In this document: in pieces, positions 9,601-17,959 of the stretch
How the letters are laid out: each line of letters begins with the position of its first letter
How positions within the stretch are numbered: the first letter of the stretch is position 1
NCBI GenBank assembly: GCA_048268845.1
Contig: JBLWUQ010000006.1
Coordinates: 1 to 64,000, forward strand
Length of the DNA: 64,000 nucleotides
Source of the DNA: Muriiphilus sp048268845
GTDB taxonomy: Bacteria; Pseudomonadota; Alphaproteobacteria; Rhodobacterales; Rhodobacteraceae
Reading direction: 5' to 3'
Position numbers and translations under genes: made by a program
The notes under the pieces: model-generated
The model's input: only the letters and a program-made list of their open reading frames with translations
Told to the model about the DNA's origin: nothing
Database searches by the model: none

Positions 9601-10521
9601 CTGAAAACCGACCCGCTACAGGTCGGGATCGACTGGGAATGGACCGGCGACACCATCGACCAGGCGGAAAGCCAGAGTTTTCTCATTCAGGCCTTCACCG
9701 GCGCGCTGTTCTTGATGTTCATCATCCTGCTGGCGCAGTTCAACAGCTTCTACAACTCGGTGCTGGTGCTGCTTGCGGTGGTGCTATCGACCGCCGGGGT
9801 TCTGGTCGGGATGATGGTGATGCAACAGCCGTTCTCGATCATCATGACCGGCACCGGCATCGTCGCGCTGGCCGGGATCGTGGTGAACAACAACATCGTG
9901 CTGATCGACACCTATCAGGATTTTGCCCGCTACATGCCGAAGGTCGAAGCGATCACCCGCACCGCCGAGGCGCGTATCCGTCCGGTTCTGCTGACCACCT
10001 TCACCACCATGGCGGGGCTGACGCCGCTGATGTTCGGGCTGAGCCTCGATTTCATCAATGGCGGCTATTCCATCGACGCCCCGGCGGCGACGTTCTGGAA
10101 ACAGCTTGCCACCGCCGTGGTGTTCGGGCTGGGCATCGCCACGGTGCTGACGCTGGTGTTCACACCCTCGATGCTGGCGCTGCGCGTCTGGCTGGGGATC
10201 GGTGCCTACAAGTCGGTCAAAGGCTTCAAGGCGCTCGCGCTCGGGCGTGACAGCCGGGCCGCGCGCGACATCGCGCTTGGCCGCACCGCGCGGCGCACCC
10301 GGATTGACGAGCTGGTGTGGGATTTCGACGAGCAGACCGAAGCCGACGAGGGCGACGACGCCCCGGCGCCGGAAGACATCGGGATGGTGCTGGAAGACAC
10401 GGGCCGCAAGCTCGACACGCAGATGCTGCCCGAAAGCGGCCGCAGCCCGGATGAGGACGAGGCGGTGCGCCCCGACGACGGCTATGACGAGGACGGTAAT
10501 CCGCTGAAAGCGGCGGAATAG
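6694..10521 (+). CDS. RND efflux transporter permease subunit (AcrB-like), long
   Basis: A 1275-residue RND permease, the proton-driven inner-membrane pump. Both halves have the expected pattern of one helix, a large periplasmic porter loop and five more helices. It is longer than the usual 1020-1100. There is an extra segment with further hydrophobic stretches around residues 500-590, and an acidic hydrophilic tail after the last helix (about 1180-1275). In TM4 the usual Asp-Asp pair is D402-G403, and in TM10 the lysine position reads GIVVNNNIVLID without lysine, so the proton relay differs from AcrB. Substrate cannot be deduced. It is translationally coupled to the adaptor gene. The 3' end overlaps the frame of the convergent ABC gene. 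Confidence 0.93.
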   Translation: MTHIVDVAASRARMVIAFIAVTLLVGTAAYFGLPKEGDPDIEIPALFVSVPFQGISAEDSESLLVRPMETELADIDGLKSMTATAAENYAGVALEFNFGWDRTKAIADVRDAMNAAEAKFPSGADKYSVNEINFTEFPILVINLTGEVPERSLVRLARSLQDRLESLDSVLEAQLAGYRDEMLEVVIDPLKLESYNVTAAELINVVRNNNQLIAAGQIVTPTGATSVKIPSSFSKIADIYALPVKVSGDSVVTLGDLAEIRLAFEDRTGTARFNGETTVALQVVKRKGFNLIDTVDQVREAALAAQADWPEPLRDAVMMGFSNDQGKVVRSMVSQLEGSVITAIALVMVVMLATLGMRSALLVGFAIPSSFLLTFALFGALGFTVNNIVMFALMLAVGMLVDGAIVVVEYADKRISEGVGPMAAYTEAAKRMFWPITSSTATTLCAFLPMLFWPGVPGEFMAMLPLTLIYVLTSSLLVALIYLPIVGGVTGRLSRTLDRASRVLRPLPWVVRALLVVPPAVMLFISGMQLLNPGYIFGGTSPFTGMVAMLPGIGLFLVSAILTTIALDAAKIKRKPKPIRSGYRRTPFGWVIHAIAGNPVMPVVAITVVLGLVAGTFVLYGQNNLGVKFFADTEPERAILYVQARGNLSVEEKDAMVLRAEEVVRTTPGVKNVFSFAGAGGINQNTGGASGPRDQIGQIQIEMETWEDRPYTTEPAWFLGILPYERRIADPAYDGNVVVDTLEARLAEVPGIRTDVVAIAGGPASAKAVALRLKGDDWQTLLDATEQTRAKLETMPGLIALEDSRPLPGIDWKLDVDVEAAGRYGTDVATVGGMVQLITTGLLLDTMRVDSSDEEIEIRVRLPVKDRVLSTLDSLKLRTAQGLVPLSNFVTREPVPTLAQIDRVDQRRYFDIKAGVSENLVVLRDGTEDTGRVMSMDEADRIIAAAADPGAYSRTVVTPTERIARITEWLKTDPLQVGIDWEWTGDTIDQAESQSFLIQAFTGALFLMFIILLAQFNSFYNSVLVLLAVVLSTAGVLVGMMVMQQPFSIIMTGTGIVALAGIVVNNNIVLIDTYQDFARYMPKVEAITRTAEARIRPVLLTTFTTMAGLTPLMFGLSLDFINGGYSIDAPAATFWKQLATAVVFGLGIATVLTLVFTPSMLALRVWLGIGAYKSVKGFKALALGRDSRAARDIALGRTARRTRIDELVWDFDEQTEADEGDDAPAPEDIGMVLEDTGRKLDTQMLPESGRSPDEDEAVRPDDGYDEDGNPLKAAE

Positions 10522-12409
10522 GGCAATCGCCGCGCGAGGGGGCGGGCTCCGCCGCCGCCTCGCTGTCTTCTTCGGATGCCTGCAGCGCCCACATCGCGGC
10601 GTATTTGCCGCCGCGCGCCAGGAGGTCGTCATGGTGGCCTTCCTCGGTCACGACGCCGTTCTCCAGCACCACGATCCGGTCGGCATCGGCCACCGTCGAC
10701 AGCCGGTGCGCGATGGTGATGACCGTACGGCCCTTGCCCATCGCCTTGAGGCTTTCCTGAATGTCGCGCTCGGTCTCGGAGTCGAGCGCCGATGTCGCCT
10801 CGTCCAGCAGCAGGATCGGCGGGTTCTTGAGCAGCGTGCGCGCGATGCCGACGCGCTGTTTCTCGCCGCCCGACAGTTTCAGCCCGCGTTCGCCGACCTG
10901 GGTGTCATAGCCCTCGGGCAGGCTCATGATGAAGTCATGAATCCGTGCCGCCCTGGCTGCGTCCTCGATCTCGGTGAAACTCGCCCCTTCGCGGCCATAG
11001 GCGATGTTGTAGCGGATCGTGTCGTTGAACAGGACCGTGTCCTGCGGCACCACGCCGATCGCCTTGTGCAGGCTTTCCTGCGTCACGTCGCGCACATCCT
11101 GCCCGTCGATGGTCAGCGCGCCGCCCGAGACGTCATAGAACCGGAACAACAGCCGCCCGATGGTCGACTTGCCCGAGCCTGACGGGCCCACAATCGCCAC
11201 CGTCTGCCCGGCCGGCACATCGAGGTCGATGCCGAACAGGATCGGCCGCGCCGGGTCATAGCCGAAGGACAGGTTCTCGAGCCTGACCGCACCGCCCGTC
11301 ACCTTGAGGTCGGGCGCACCGGGCTTGTCCGTCACCTCGGCGGGTTGCTCGAGCAGGTCGAACATCTCGCCCATGTCGACCAATGCCTGCCGGATCTCGC
11401 GGTAGACCGAACCAAGGAAGTTCAGCGGCATGGTGATCTGGATCATGTAGGCGTTGACCATGACGAAATCGCCCACCGTCAGGGCGCCGCTCTGCACTCC
11501 GTAGGCCGCCATCACCATCACCAGAACCAGCCCGGTGGTGATGAGAAAGCTCTGGCCCGCGTTGAGGAAGGCCAGCGATTGCGAGGTCTTCACCGCCGCG
11601 GTCTCATAGCCCGCCATGGCGCTGTCATAGCGCCGGGCTTCGCGCTTTTCGGCGCTGAAATACTTCACCGTCTCGAAATTCAGGAGGCTGTCGACCGCCT
11701 TCTGGTTGGCGTCGGTGTCCTGGTCGTTCATCTGCTTGCGGATCTTCACCCGCCATTCGGTCACCTTGAAGGTGAAAAGGACATAGAGCGCGATGGTCAC
11801 CACCACGACGGCCAGATACCAGACGTCGAACAGAAAGAAGAACACCGCCGCGACCATCGCCAGTTCGATGATCAGGGGCGCGATGTTGAACAGCAGAAAG
11901 CGCAGCAGGAACTCGACGCCCTTGACGCCGCGCTCCATGATCCGGCTGAGCCCTCCGGTCTTGCGCGTGATGTGATAGCGCATGCTGAGCGCGTGGATAT
12001 GGCCGAAGGTCTCGAGCGCCAATGCCCGCAGCGCGCGCTGTGCGACCCGCGCGAAGATGGCATCGCGCAATTGCTGAAAGCCGACTGCCATGAACCGGGC
12101 AACGCCGTAAGCAACGGTCAGCCCGATGGCGCCGAGCGCCAGCATCCAGGCCGGCGATACGGCCCCGTCTCCCGACAACAGGTCCACCGCCACCTTGTAG
12201 AGCATCGGGGTCGCGACCGAGATCAGCTTGGCGATCAAGAGGAACGCCATCGAGATGACGACGCGCGCCCTGATGCCGGGTTCGCCCACGGGCCACAGAT
12301 AGGGCACCGCCCGCCGGATCGTGCGCCAGCCCTGCCCCTTGCGGGCCCCCGAGATATTCGCACTGGTGATTGTCGGCCGTCCGCCCCGCATTGGTCTCAT
12401 CCTGTTCAT
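10226..12409 (-). CDS. ABC exporter, Atm1/HMT1-like, with 3' run-on into the RND gene
   Basis: A fused half-transporter: a six-helix membrane domain (about 40-340) followed by a nucleotide-binding domain with Walker A GPSGSGKST, signature LSGGEKQRV and Walker B ILLLDEATSAL. The membrane domain resembles Atm1-type exporters, which move glutathione or glutathione-persulfide compounds linked to Fe-S cluster supply or metal tolerance. Homologues end soon after the sequence ASEEDSEAAAE. Here the frame continues for roughly 105 more Arg/Pro/Cys-rich residues, about 98 of them coded opposite the RND permease C-terminus. That tail looks like read-through after stop-codon loss rather than a domain. 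Start ATG at 12409; further ATGs lie at 12400 and 12391. Confidence 0.9.
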   Translation of the reverse strand: MNRMRPMRGGRPTITSANISGARKGQGWRTIRRAVPYLWPVGEPGIRARVVISMAFLLIAKLISVATPMLYKVAVDLLSGDGAVSPAWMLALGAIGLTVAYGVARFMAVGFQQLRDAIFARVAQRALRALALETFGHIHALSMRYHITRKTGGLSRIMERGVKGVEFLLRFLLFNIAPLIIELAMVAAVFFFLFDVWYLAVVVVTIALYVLFTFKVTEWRVKIRKQMNDQDTDANQKAVDSLLNFETVKYFSAEKREARRYDSAMAGYETAAVKTSQSLAFLNAGQSFLITTGLVLVMVMAAYGVQSGALTVGDFVMVNAYMIQITMPLNFLGSVYREIRQALVDMGEMFDLLEQPAEVTDKPGAPDLKVTGGAVRLENLSFGYDPARPILFGIDLDVPAGQTVAIVGPSGSGKSTIGRLLFRFYDVSGGALTIDGQDVRDVTQESLHKAIGVVPQDTVLFNDTIRYNIAYGREGASFTEIEDAARAARIHDFIMSLPEGYDTQVGERGLKLSGGEKQRVGIARTLLKNPPILLLDEATSALDSETERDIQESLKAMGKGRTVITIAHRLSTVADADRIVVLENGVVTEEGHHDDLLARGGKYAAMWALQASEEDSEAAAEPAPSRGDCPIPPLSADYRPRHSRRRGAPPRPHPGCGRFRAASACRACGPCLPAPSRCLPAPGRRRPRRLRSARRNPTPARQSGCAARCGQARCRARPGCHARARAP

Positions 12410-12643
12410 TCAGCCCCCGCGAGGGTCTCTTGCCGGCCATGACGCCCGCCTGTTTCAGCCATTCATCGCCAGCCCCGGCGATGTCCGCGCGGGAATGATG
12501 ATCCGCGACGAGCGGAACCGATGCCGCGATGGCGGAAAAGGGCGAAACTCCCGACGCACGCCAAGCGCCGCCGGAACGTCATGAACGTTGACCCCCACTA
12601 GGTAGGGCCGACTGGTGGAAAAGACCAGAGGCCGCGCGCGCCG

Positions 12644-14092
12644 CTATTTGGTCGCGGGCGGGGCTGCGTCTTCGGGCAGGGTGAAGACCTGCCCCGGATA
12701 GATCCAGTGCGGATCGCGGATCTGGGCGCGGTTGGCCTCGAACACCTTCACGTAGAGCATCCCCTCGCCATAGCGGTCGCGGGCGATGGCCCAGAGCGTG
12801 TCGTCCTTCTGCACCGTGATCGAGGCGATCCGGCGACCCTCGGCGACGGCGGATTGCGCCTCGGCCTGCGCGGCCTCGAGCACCACCGGGTCTTCGCGCT
12901 TGAACGGCGTCTCGACCCGCGACGTGACCGTGCCGTCCGGCGCCAGCGCATCGACACGCAGGGTATAGACGCCGGGATCGACCTCCGGCAGCGGTGCGCG
13001 CCACTGGCCATCGGGGCCGATCTCGGCCGAGCGCACCGGCAGGTTGTCGAGGTAGATCTGCAAATGTTCAGCCGCACCGCCACGCCCGGCCAGCGCGACC
13101 TCGCCGCCGTCGTCGTAGCTGATCGTGTCGATCGACAGACCGGACGCACCGGGCACGCGGCCCTGCATCACGGTGATGCCATCGGGCCCGGCCAGAAGGA
13201 TGCGCGGCGCGACGGGCTCGGGCACGGCTCCGGGTTCGACCGGAGGGGCGGCGTCGGGGGCCGGGTCGAGTGCTGCCACGTCACCGGGGGTGGTGTCGGG
13301 CGCGGGTGCAGGGTCGATCGTATCGGGGACGGCGGCCACGGCGGGCGCATCGGTCTCGCCGGTCGGTAGGGTGGTGTCGGAAACAGCCGCCGCGGCATCC
13401 GCGCCCGGCGCTGCGGGCTGCTCCGGTTCGGCCTCGGCCTCTGGCGCGGCGGCAATGGCGACCGGCGCGACCGCCTCGATGATCACGCTTTGCTCGGACC
13501 GGATCACCGACCCGTCGGGCAGAAGCGCCTGCAGCGTCATCACCCGCGTCACGTCAGCGGGCGGCAGATCAAAGAGGGCGACGAAATTGCCGGCGTCATC
13601 GGTCGTGGCCTCTGCGGTGGTCAGATCGTCGACCAACACCGTCACCGGCACCGAGGGTTCGGTGCGCCCGGCAACGACAGCGCCGCCATCGGGCTTGATC
13701 CGCACCACGTCGAAACTCGGCAGCAGCGGGGCGACAGCCTCGGGGGCAGCGGCCTCTGTCTCGGTTTCGGGCGTGACAGCCTCGGCCTCGGGCGCAGTCT
13801 CCTCGACCTCGGGGGTGGCTTCAGGTTCAGGCGTGGCATCCGGTTGCGGTACGGCATCCGGTTGTGGTGCGGCGTCCGGTTGTGGCGTTGCCTCAGGTTC
13901 AGGCGTGGCGTCCGGTTGCGGCGCGGTCTCGGGCTCGGTTGCCGGCGTCTCGGGGGTCGGCGCGATGGTCGCGGGCTGCTCTGCCGGATCGGGCGTCGGG
14001 CGCTTCTGGATGAAATACCAGCCGAGGGCGATCGCGAGGATCGCTGCCGCGCCGAGGAGCCACCTGCCCCGTCCTTGCATGTTGCCGCCCAT
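12644..14092 (-). CDS. Membrane-anchored LysM-domain protein
   Basis: A 482-residue protein with one N-terminal transmembrane helix (LLGAAAILAIALGWYFIQ), a long Pro/Glu/Asp/Ala/Thr-rich linker containing degenerate repeats of the type PQPDATPEPEA, immunoglobulin-like segments (about 130-200 and 270-380) and a C-terminal LysM domain (VQKDDTLWAIARDRYGEG ... IYPGQVFTLPE). LysM domains bind peptidoglycan. Proteins of this build are common in Rhodobacteraceae next to the LOG-family gene, but their exact function is not established. Starts at 14092 (MGGNMQGRG) and 14080 are both possible; a more upstream ATG at 14155 would bury the helix. Divergent from the LOG-family gene. Confidence 0.85.
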   Translation of the reverse strand: MGGNMQGRGRWLLGAAAILAIALGWYFIQKRPTPDPAEQPATIAPTPETPATEPETAPQPDATPEPEATPQPDAAPQPDAVPQPDATPEPEATPEVEETAPEAEAVTPETETEAAAPEAVAPLLPSFDVVRIKPDGGAVVAGRTEPSVPVTVLVDDLTTAEATTDDAGNFVALFDLPPADVTRVMTLQALLPDGSVIRSEQSVIIEAVAPVAIAAAPEAEAEPEQPAAPGADAAAAVSDTTLPTGETDAPAVAAVPDTIDPAPAPDTTPGDVAALDPAPDAAPPVEPGAVPEPVAPRILLAGPDGITVMQGRVPGASGLSIDTISYDDGGEVALAGRGGAAEHLQIYLDNLPVRSAEIGPDGQWRAPLPEVDPGVYTLRVDALAPDGTVTSRVETPFKREDPVVLEAAQAEAQSAVAEGRRIASITVQKDDTLWAIARDRYGEGMLYVKVFEANRAQIRDPHWIYPGQVFTLPEDAAPPATK

Positions 14093-14199
14093 ATGTCTCG
14101 GTCCCGTTTCCCCGCGGCCCACTCTTTGCGGCAGGCGCTTGAGGCAACCTATCAACCTGTTTATGACCGGTCAAAGCACTTTAACCGAAAGGCCCCTGC

Positions 14200-14757
14200 A
14201 TGACTGCCCTGCAAAACTCGGTTTGCGTCTTCTGCGGTTCCCGTTTCGGCGCCGACCCCGCCTATGGTGAAGCCGCCTCGGCGCTGGGAACGGCGCTGGC
14301 CCGCGAAGGCTGGCAACTGGTCTTTGGCGCTGGCGACGTCGGGCTGATGGGCGCGGTCGCAAGCGCCATGAAGGCCGCTGGCGGCGATACGCTCGGGGTG
14401 ATCCCGGTCCACCTGCTCGAGCGTGAGGCTGGAAAGCGCGACCTTGCCCGTTACGTCGTGACCGAGACGATGCATGAGCGCAAGAAGGTCATGTTCATGA
14501 ACTCGCACGCCATCGTGGTGCTGCCGGGCGGAGCCGGAACGCTCGATGAATTCTTCGAGGTGCTGACCTGGCGCCAGCTCGCGCTGCACGAGAAACCTGT
14601 GGTCCTGCTCAACACCAACGGCTTCTGGGACCCGCTGATGGGGCTGGTCGATCACGTCATCGCCCAGGGTTTCGCCGAAGCCAGCTTGCGCGACTACATC
14701 ACCGTCGTGCCGGATGTCGACGCGCTGATGGATCGCCTGCGCGCCGCCCTGTCCTGA
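14200..14757 (+). CDS. LOG-family protein (TIGR00730)
   Basis: A 185-residue Rossmann-like protein with the family signature PGGAGTLDE at residues 109-117 and the conserved Arg-Lys pair in MHERKK (about 93-96). Characterised members are cytokinin riboside 5'-monophosphate phosphoribohydrolases (LOG), which release the base from nucleoside monophosphates. In bacteria the physiological substrate is often unknown. Length is normal. The 3' end overlaps the convergent RarD-type gene by 64 bp. Confidence 0.9.
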   Translation: MTALQNSVCVFCGSRFGADPAYGEAASALGTALAREGWQLVFGAGDVGLMGAVASAMKAAGGDTLGVIPVHLLEREAGKRDLARYVVTETMHERKKVMFMNSHAIVVLPGGAGTLDEFFEVLTWRQLALHEKPVVLLNTNGFWDPLMGLVDHVIAQGFAEASLRDYITVVPDVDALMDRLRAALS

Positions 14758-15638
14758 CGCAGGCTCTCGACCGAGAAGATCGCCACCGCGGTCCAGATCA
14801 GCGGGAAGGCGATCCAGTGCCAGCGGGTGAACGACTCACCGAAAATCGTCACGGCAACAAGGAATTGCAGGCTCGGGTTGATGTATTGCAACAGCCCCGT
14901 CATGCCCATCGGCAAGCGCCGCGCGCCGTAGCTGAACAGGATCAGCGGCAGGCCCGTCACCACCCCGGCGCCCGCCAGCACCAGGCTTTCCTGAAGGTCG
15001 CGGCCAAAGGCGCCCACGGCGGTTCCGGTCACGCCGGTCCAGCCGAACAGATGCACGCCGACCAGCCAGACGATCGCCAGCGGCGCCAGCAGCGTGACCT
15101 CGGCGGTGACCGACACCACCGGCCCGGCAGCCAGCCCCTTCTTGATCGCGCCGTATGACCCGAAGCTGACCGCCAGACCGAGCGAGATCCACGGCGCGAC
15201 CCCCAGCCCCAGCGTCAGCACCGCGACCGCGACCGCCGCCATCAGGACCGCCACTCCGCGCACCCGGCCGAGGCGCTCGCCAAAGATCAGCATGCCGAAC
15301 AGGACCGCGACCAGCGGAAAGATGTAGTAGCCCAGCGAGGCCTCGACGACCCGGTCGATCTGCACCGAATAGATGAACAGAAACCAGTTCACCGAGATCG
15401 TCACCGCCGCCAGCAACACCTTCCAGACATCGCCCGGCCGGGCGAGGAGGTGCCTGACGCTCGACAGCCTGCCCTGGAGCGCCAGCACGATCCCGAAGAA
15501 CAGAAGCGACCAGAGCGTGCGGTGCGCCAGCACCTCGAGCGGCGGCACATGCGACACAAGATCCCAGTAGAGTGGCGACAACCCCCAGGCCGTGCAGGCC
15601 GCGACCATCGCGATCATTCCCTTGCCGATCTGGCTCAT
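14694..15638 (-). CDS. rarD: EamA-family transporter RarD
   Basis: A 314-residue inner-membrane protein with about ten hydrophobic helices and the RarD-type start MSQIGKGMIAMVAACTAWG followed by SPLYWDLVSHVPPLEVLAHR. RarD proteins belong to the drug/metabolite transporter superfamily; the substrate is not known. I use the ATG at 15638, where the protein aligns with the family; the open frame extends upstream without family similarity. The C-terminal 21 codons lie opposite the LOG-family gene end, a convergent overlap of 64 bp. The Arg/Ser-rich tail may be a run-on. Confidence 0.9.
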   Translation of the reverse strand: MSQIGKGMIAMVAACTAWGLSPLYWDLVSHVPPLEVLAHRTLWSLLFFGIVLALQGRLSSVRHLLARPGDVWKVLLAAVTISVNWFLFIYSVQIDRVVEASLGYYIFPLVAVLFGMLIFGERLGRVRGVAVLMAAVAVAVLTLGLGVAPWISLGLAVSFGSYGAIKKGLAAGPVVSVTAEVTLLAPLAIVWLVGVHLFGWTGVTGTAVGAFGRDLQESLVLAGAGVVTGLPLILFSYGARRLPMGMTGLLQYINPSLQFLVAVTIFGESFTRWHWIAFPLIWTAVAIFSVESLRQDRAARRRSISASTSGTTVM

Positions 15639-15717
15639 TGCGCCCCCGTCCCGCTCGTCTGACCGCCAAAGGTCAGAGACGCGGCGCGGGGTCAACCCGT
15701 TTCCGGCATCCGTTGCC

Positions 15718-17772
15718 TCAGAAGGCAAAGCCGATGGTGAGGCCGCCGCGCACTTCGGGGCTGGTCCCAAACACGGCATTGCCGACACGCAGATCGCCCG
15801 CGACGCTGAAGCCGTCTGCAAAATCGTGGGTGTAGCCAAGGCTGGCATAGGCGCGGGTGTCGTTCGGAACGAAGCTCGCGGGGATGCTGAAGGTCAGAAG
15901 GCCGGGAATGTCGGAGGTGCCGGACAATTCGGCGGCCCTGGCGCTCAGCGCCCGTTCGATCCCCGCGCCGAAGGACAGCCTGCCCAGCGCGCCGATGGCG
16001 ATCTCGGCGGTCACGCCCAGCGTCAGGTCGGTGCGTGACACCTCCATCGCGTCGTAGGTGGCGTTGAAGCTGGCCCCGGCCTCGGAATAGGCGGCGCGGG
16101 TGGTCTGGTAATGCGTGAGCGCGGCGAAGGGGGTGACGAGCATGCCTGCGACCTCCATGCCGTAGCCCGCCTGTGCGGTCAGGCCCCAGCTTTGCAGCGC
16201 TGCCGATCCGGTGGCGAGGTCGACATCGGCCAGCAGCCGGCCACGGGTGATCTCGCCGTCGGCACGGCTCCAGCCCAGTGCGGCGCTGGCCTGCAGGCCG
16301 GTGCCCGCGGCCCCCCCGGCGCTGAATCGGCCCCAGGCGGCGAGGCCCGCGCCGGACTGCATGTCAAAGCCGTTGTTGGCAAGGCTGGTGCCGGCGAAGC
16401 TGGCGGTGGCGCCGAGGGTGAAGACGTCGCTCACCCCGTAGCCGAAACTGACCGCCCCGAGCGTGGTCGTGCGCGCGCCGACGGTGGTGGGGTTCTGCGC
16501 CGTGTCGCCGAAGCCGCCATGCACCCGCACGGCAAGCCGACCGGCTCCGGCCTGAAAGCCCTGGCCCATCGTCTGCCCCAGCGCACCCTGCTGCTGTGCG
16601 GCGGCCACGGCGCTGTCATTGGCCAGCACCGGGAACGATGCAATCAGGTTGGTGAAATCCTGCATCGCGCCGCGCCAGATGAAGGCGCGGCTGCCCGTCG
16701 GTGAGTCTGAAACCCCGACCACGACGCTGCCATCGGCATTTACGCCATAGGCCGCGCTGTAACTTCCCCCGGTCAGTGTGCCGAGGTTCTCCATCTCGGG
16801 ATTGCCGGCATCGCCCGCCGTCCCGCCTTCGACCCAGCGAAAGGCGCGGGTTCCCGCCGGTGAGTCCGAAGCCCCGACCACGACGCTACCATCGGCATTG
16901 GTCCCAAACGCCAAGCTAATGGTTCCGCCGGTCAGCGTACCGAGGCTCTCCATCTCGGGATTGCCGGCATCGCCCGCCGTCCCGCCCGCCATCCAGCGAA
17001 AGGCGCGAGCGCCTGCCGTTGAGTCCGAATAGCCGACCACGACGCTGCCATCAGCATTGACATCATTGGCATAGCTATCGGTTCCGCCGGTCAGCGTACC
17101 GAGGTTCTCCATCTGCGGATTGCCGAGGTCGCCCGCCGTCCCGCCCGCGACCCAGCGAAAGGCGCGGACCCCCACCGTGGATCTCGACGCGCCGACAACG
17201 ACGCTGCCATCGGCATTGACGCCATTGGCATAGCTGAAGGCTCCGCCGGTCAACGCGCCGAGGTTCTCCATCTGCGGATTGCCGAGGTCGCCTGCGGTGC
17301 CGCCCGCGACCCAGCGAAAGGCGACGTATCCCGCCGCAGACCCAGATTGACCGACAACGACGTTGCCATCGGCACTGACGCCATTGGCGACGCTATAGTC
17401 CCCGCCGGTGAGCGTGCCGAGATCCTCCATCTCGGGATTGCCGGCATCGCCCGCCGTGCCGCCCGCTACCCAGCGAAAGGCGAAGTTTCCCGCCGCAGAC
17501 CCAGACTGACCGACAACGACGTTGCCATCGGCACTGACGCCATTGGCGACGCTATAGGCATAGGTTCCGTCGGACAGCGTTCCGAGGTTGCACATCTCGG
17601 AGTGGGGTGGCCCGCCTACGGGCGGCGTGATGCACTCCCCCGTCGCCTGCGCCAGTGCACCGCTTGCGCCCAGCATCCAAGCCACGGCCACGACCGGCGC
17701 AAGGCTCCAACCCAAGCGCGCCGACTTTCTCTTGCGGTCGCGCTTGACCACCCGGCGCTTGTCGTCGGTCAT
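15718..17772 (-). CDS. HAF-repeat protein with autotransporter-like beta-barrel domain
   Basis: A 684-residue predicted surface protein. An N-terminal basic region and hydrophobic core end in GASGALAQA, a typical signal peptidase site near residue 41. Residues about 63-368 are six tandem repeats of 53-55 residues with the pattern LGTLTGG...GVNADGSVVVG...AFRW, typical of HAF repeats. After a linker, the last 270 residues are glycine-rich and alternate like an autotransporter barrel, ending in GGLTIGFAF with a terminal phenylalanine suited to BAM insertion. I choose the ATG at 17772, with GAGGGTG eight bases upstream; a GTG at 17781 is the alternative. Cargo function is unknown. The upstream region is AT-richer than its surroundings. 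Confidence 0.85.
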   Translation of the reverse strand: MTDDKRRVVKRDRKRKSARLGWSLAPVVAVAWMLGASGALAQATGECITPPVGGPPHSEMCNLGTLSDGTYAYSVANGVSADGNVVVGQSGSAAGNFAFRWVAGGTAGDAGNPEMEDLGTLTGGDYSVANGVSADGNVVVGQSGSAAGYVAFRWVAGGTAGDLGNPQMENLGALTGGAFSYANGVNADGSVVVGASRSTVGVRAFRWVAGGTAGDLGNPQMENLGTLTGGTDSYANDVNADGSVVVGYSDSTAGARAFRWMAGGTAGDAGNPEMESLGTLTGGTISLAFGTNADGSVVVGASDSPAGTRAFRWVEGGTAGDAGNPEMENLGTLTGGSYSAAYGVNADGSVVVGVSDSPTGSRAFIWRGAMQDFTNLIASFPVLANDSAVAAAQQQGALGQTMGQGFQAGAGRLAVRVHGGFGDTAQNPTTVGARTTTLGAVSFGYGVSDVFTLGATASFAGTSLANNGFDMQSGAGLAAWGRFSAGGAAGTGLQASAALGWSRADGEITRGRLLADVDLATGSAALQSWGLTAQAGYGMEVAGMLVTPFAALTHYQTTRAAYSEAGASFNATYDAMEVSRTDLTLGVTAEIAIGALGRLSFGAGIERALSARAAELSGTSDIPGLLTFSIPASFVPNDTRAYASLGYTHDFADGFSVAGDLRVGNAVFGTSPEVRGGLTIGFAF
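16670..17586 (-). repeat. Six tandem HAF repeats (159-bp unit) within the autotransporter-like gene
   Basis: The coding sequence repeats with a period of 159 bp (53 codons): the first copy is 55 codons, four are 53, and the last is truncated after AFIW. On the plus strand the phrase gccgaggttctccatctg/tcggattgccg recurs at each period. Copies are highly similar at DNA level, especially the segment coding GGTAGDxGNPxMExLG, so recombination could change copy number in frame. Confidence 0.9.
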
Positions 17773-17791
17773 CCGAATCACCCTCTGCGAG

Positions 17792-17815
17792 AAATTCTGA
17801 CTAAGAATTTGTCAG
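17792..17815 (-). promoter_or_regulatory. Overlapping inverted repeats in the leader of the HAF gene
   Basis: Twenty to 43 bases upstream of the chosen ATG, AAATTC (17792-17797) pairs with GAATTT (17805-17810), and CTGAC (17797-17801) pairs with GTCAG (17811-17815). The two pairings overlap and cannot both form fully. They could be alternative RNA hairpins or an operator. No regulator is suggested by the context. Confidence 0.3.
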
Positions 17816-17907
17816 TTATTTTGGTGCTTTGGACGTCGTTTTAAACACAATCTAAATACGCGACAAGAGATTTCACTGCCCATGTGTGATCTCCCCACAG
17901 GGCACAA

Positions 17908-17937
17908 CGAAAACGGCCGCCCCGAGGGACGGCCGCG
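17908..17937 (-). terminator. Rho-independent terminator of sodB
   Basis: On the minus strand just after the sodB stop, a GC-rich stem built on CGGCCG (17930-17935) and CGGCCG (17914-17919) is followed by TTTT (17913-17910). Confidence 0.75.
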
Positions 17938-17959
17938 GTATCGCGTCGGGTGACGGGGT

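Noticed and set aside
12410..12643. Possible small plus-strand gene between the ABC exporter and the LysM gene
   Set aside because: It overlaps the exporter start, lacks a ribosome site and has no recognisable sequence; I see no feature in this 234-bp region.
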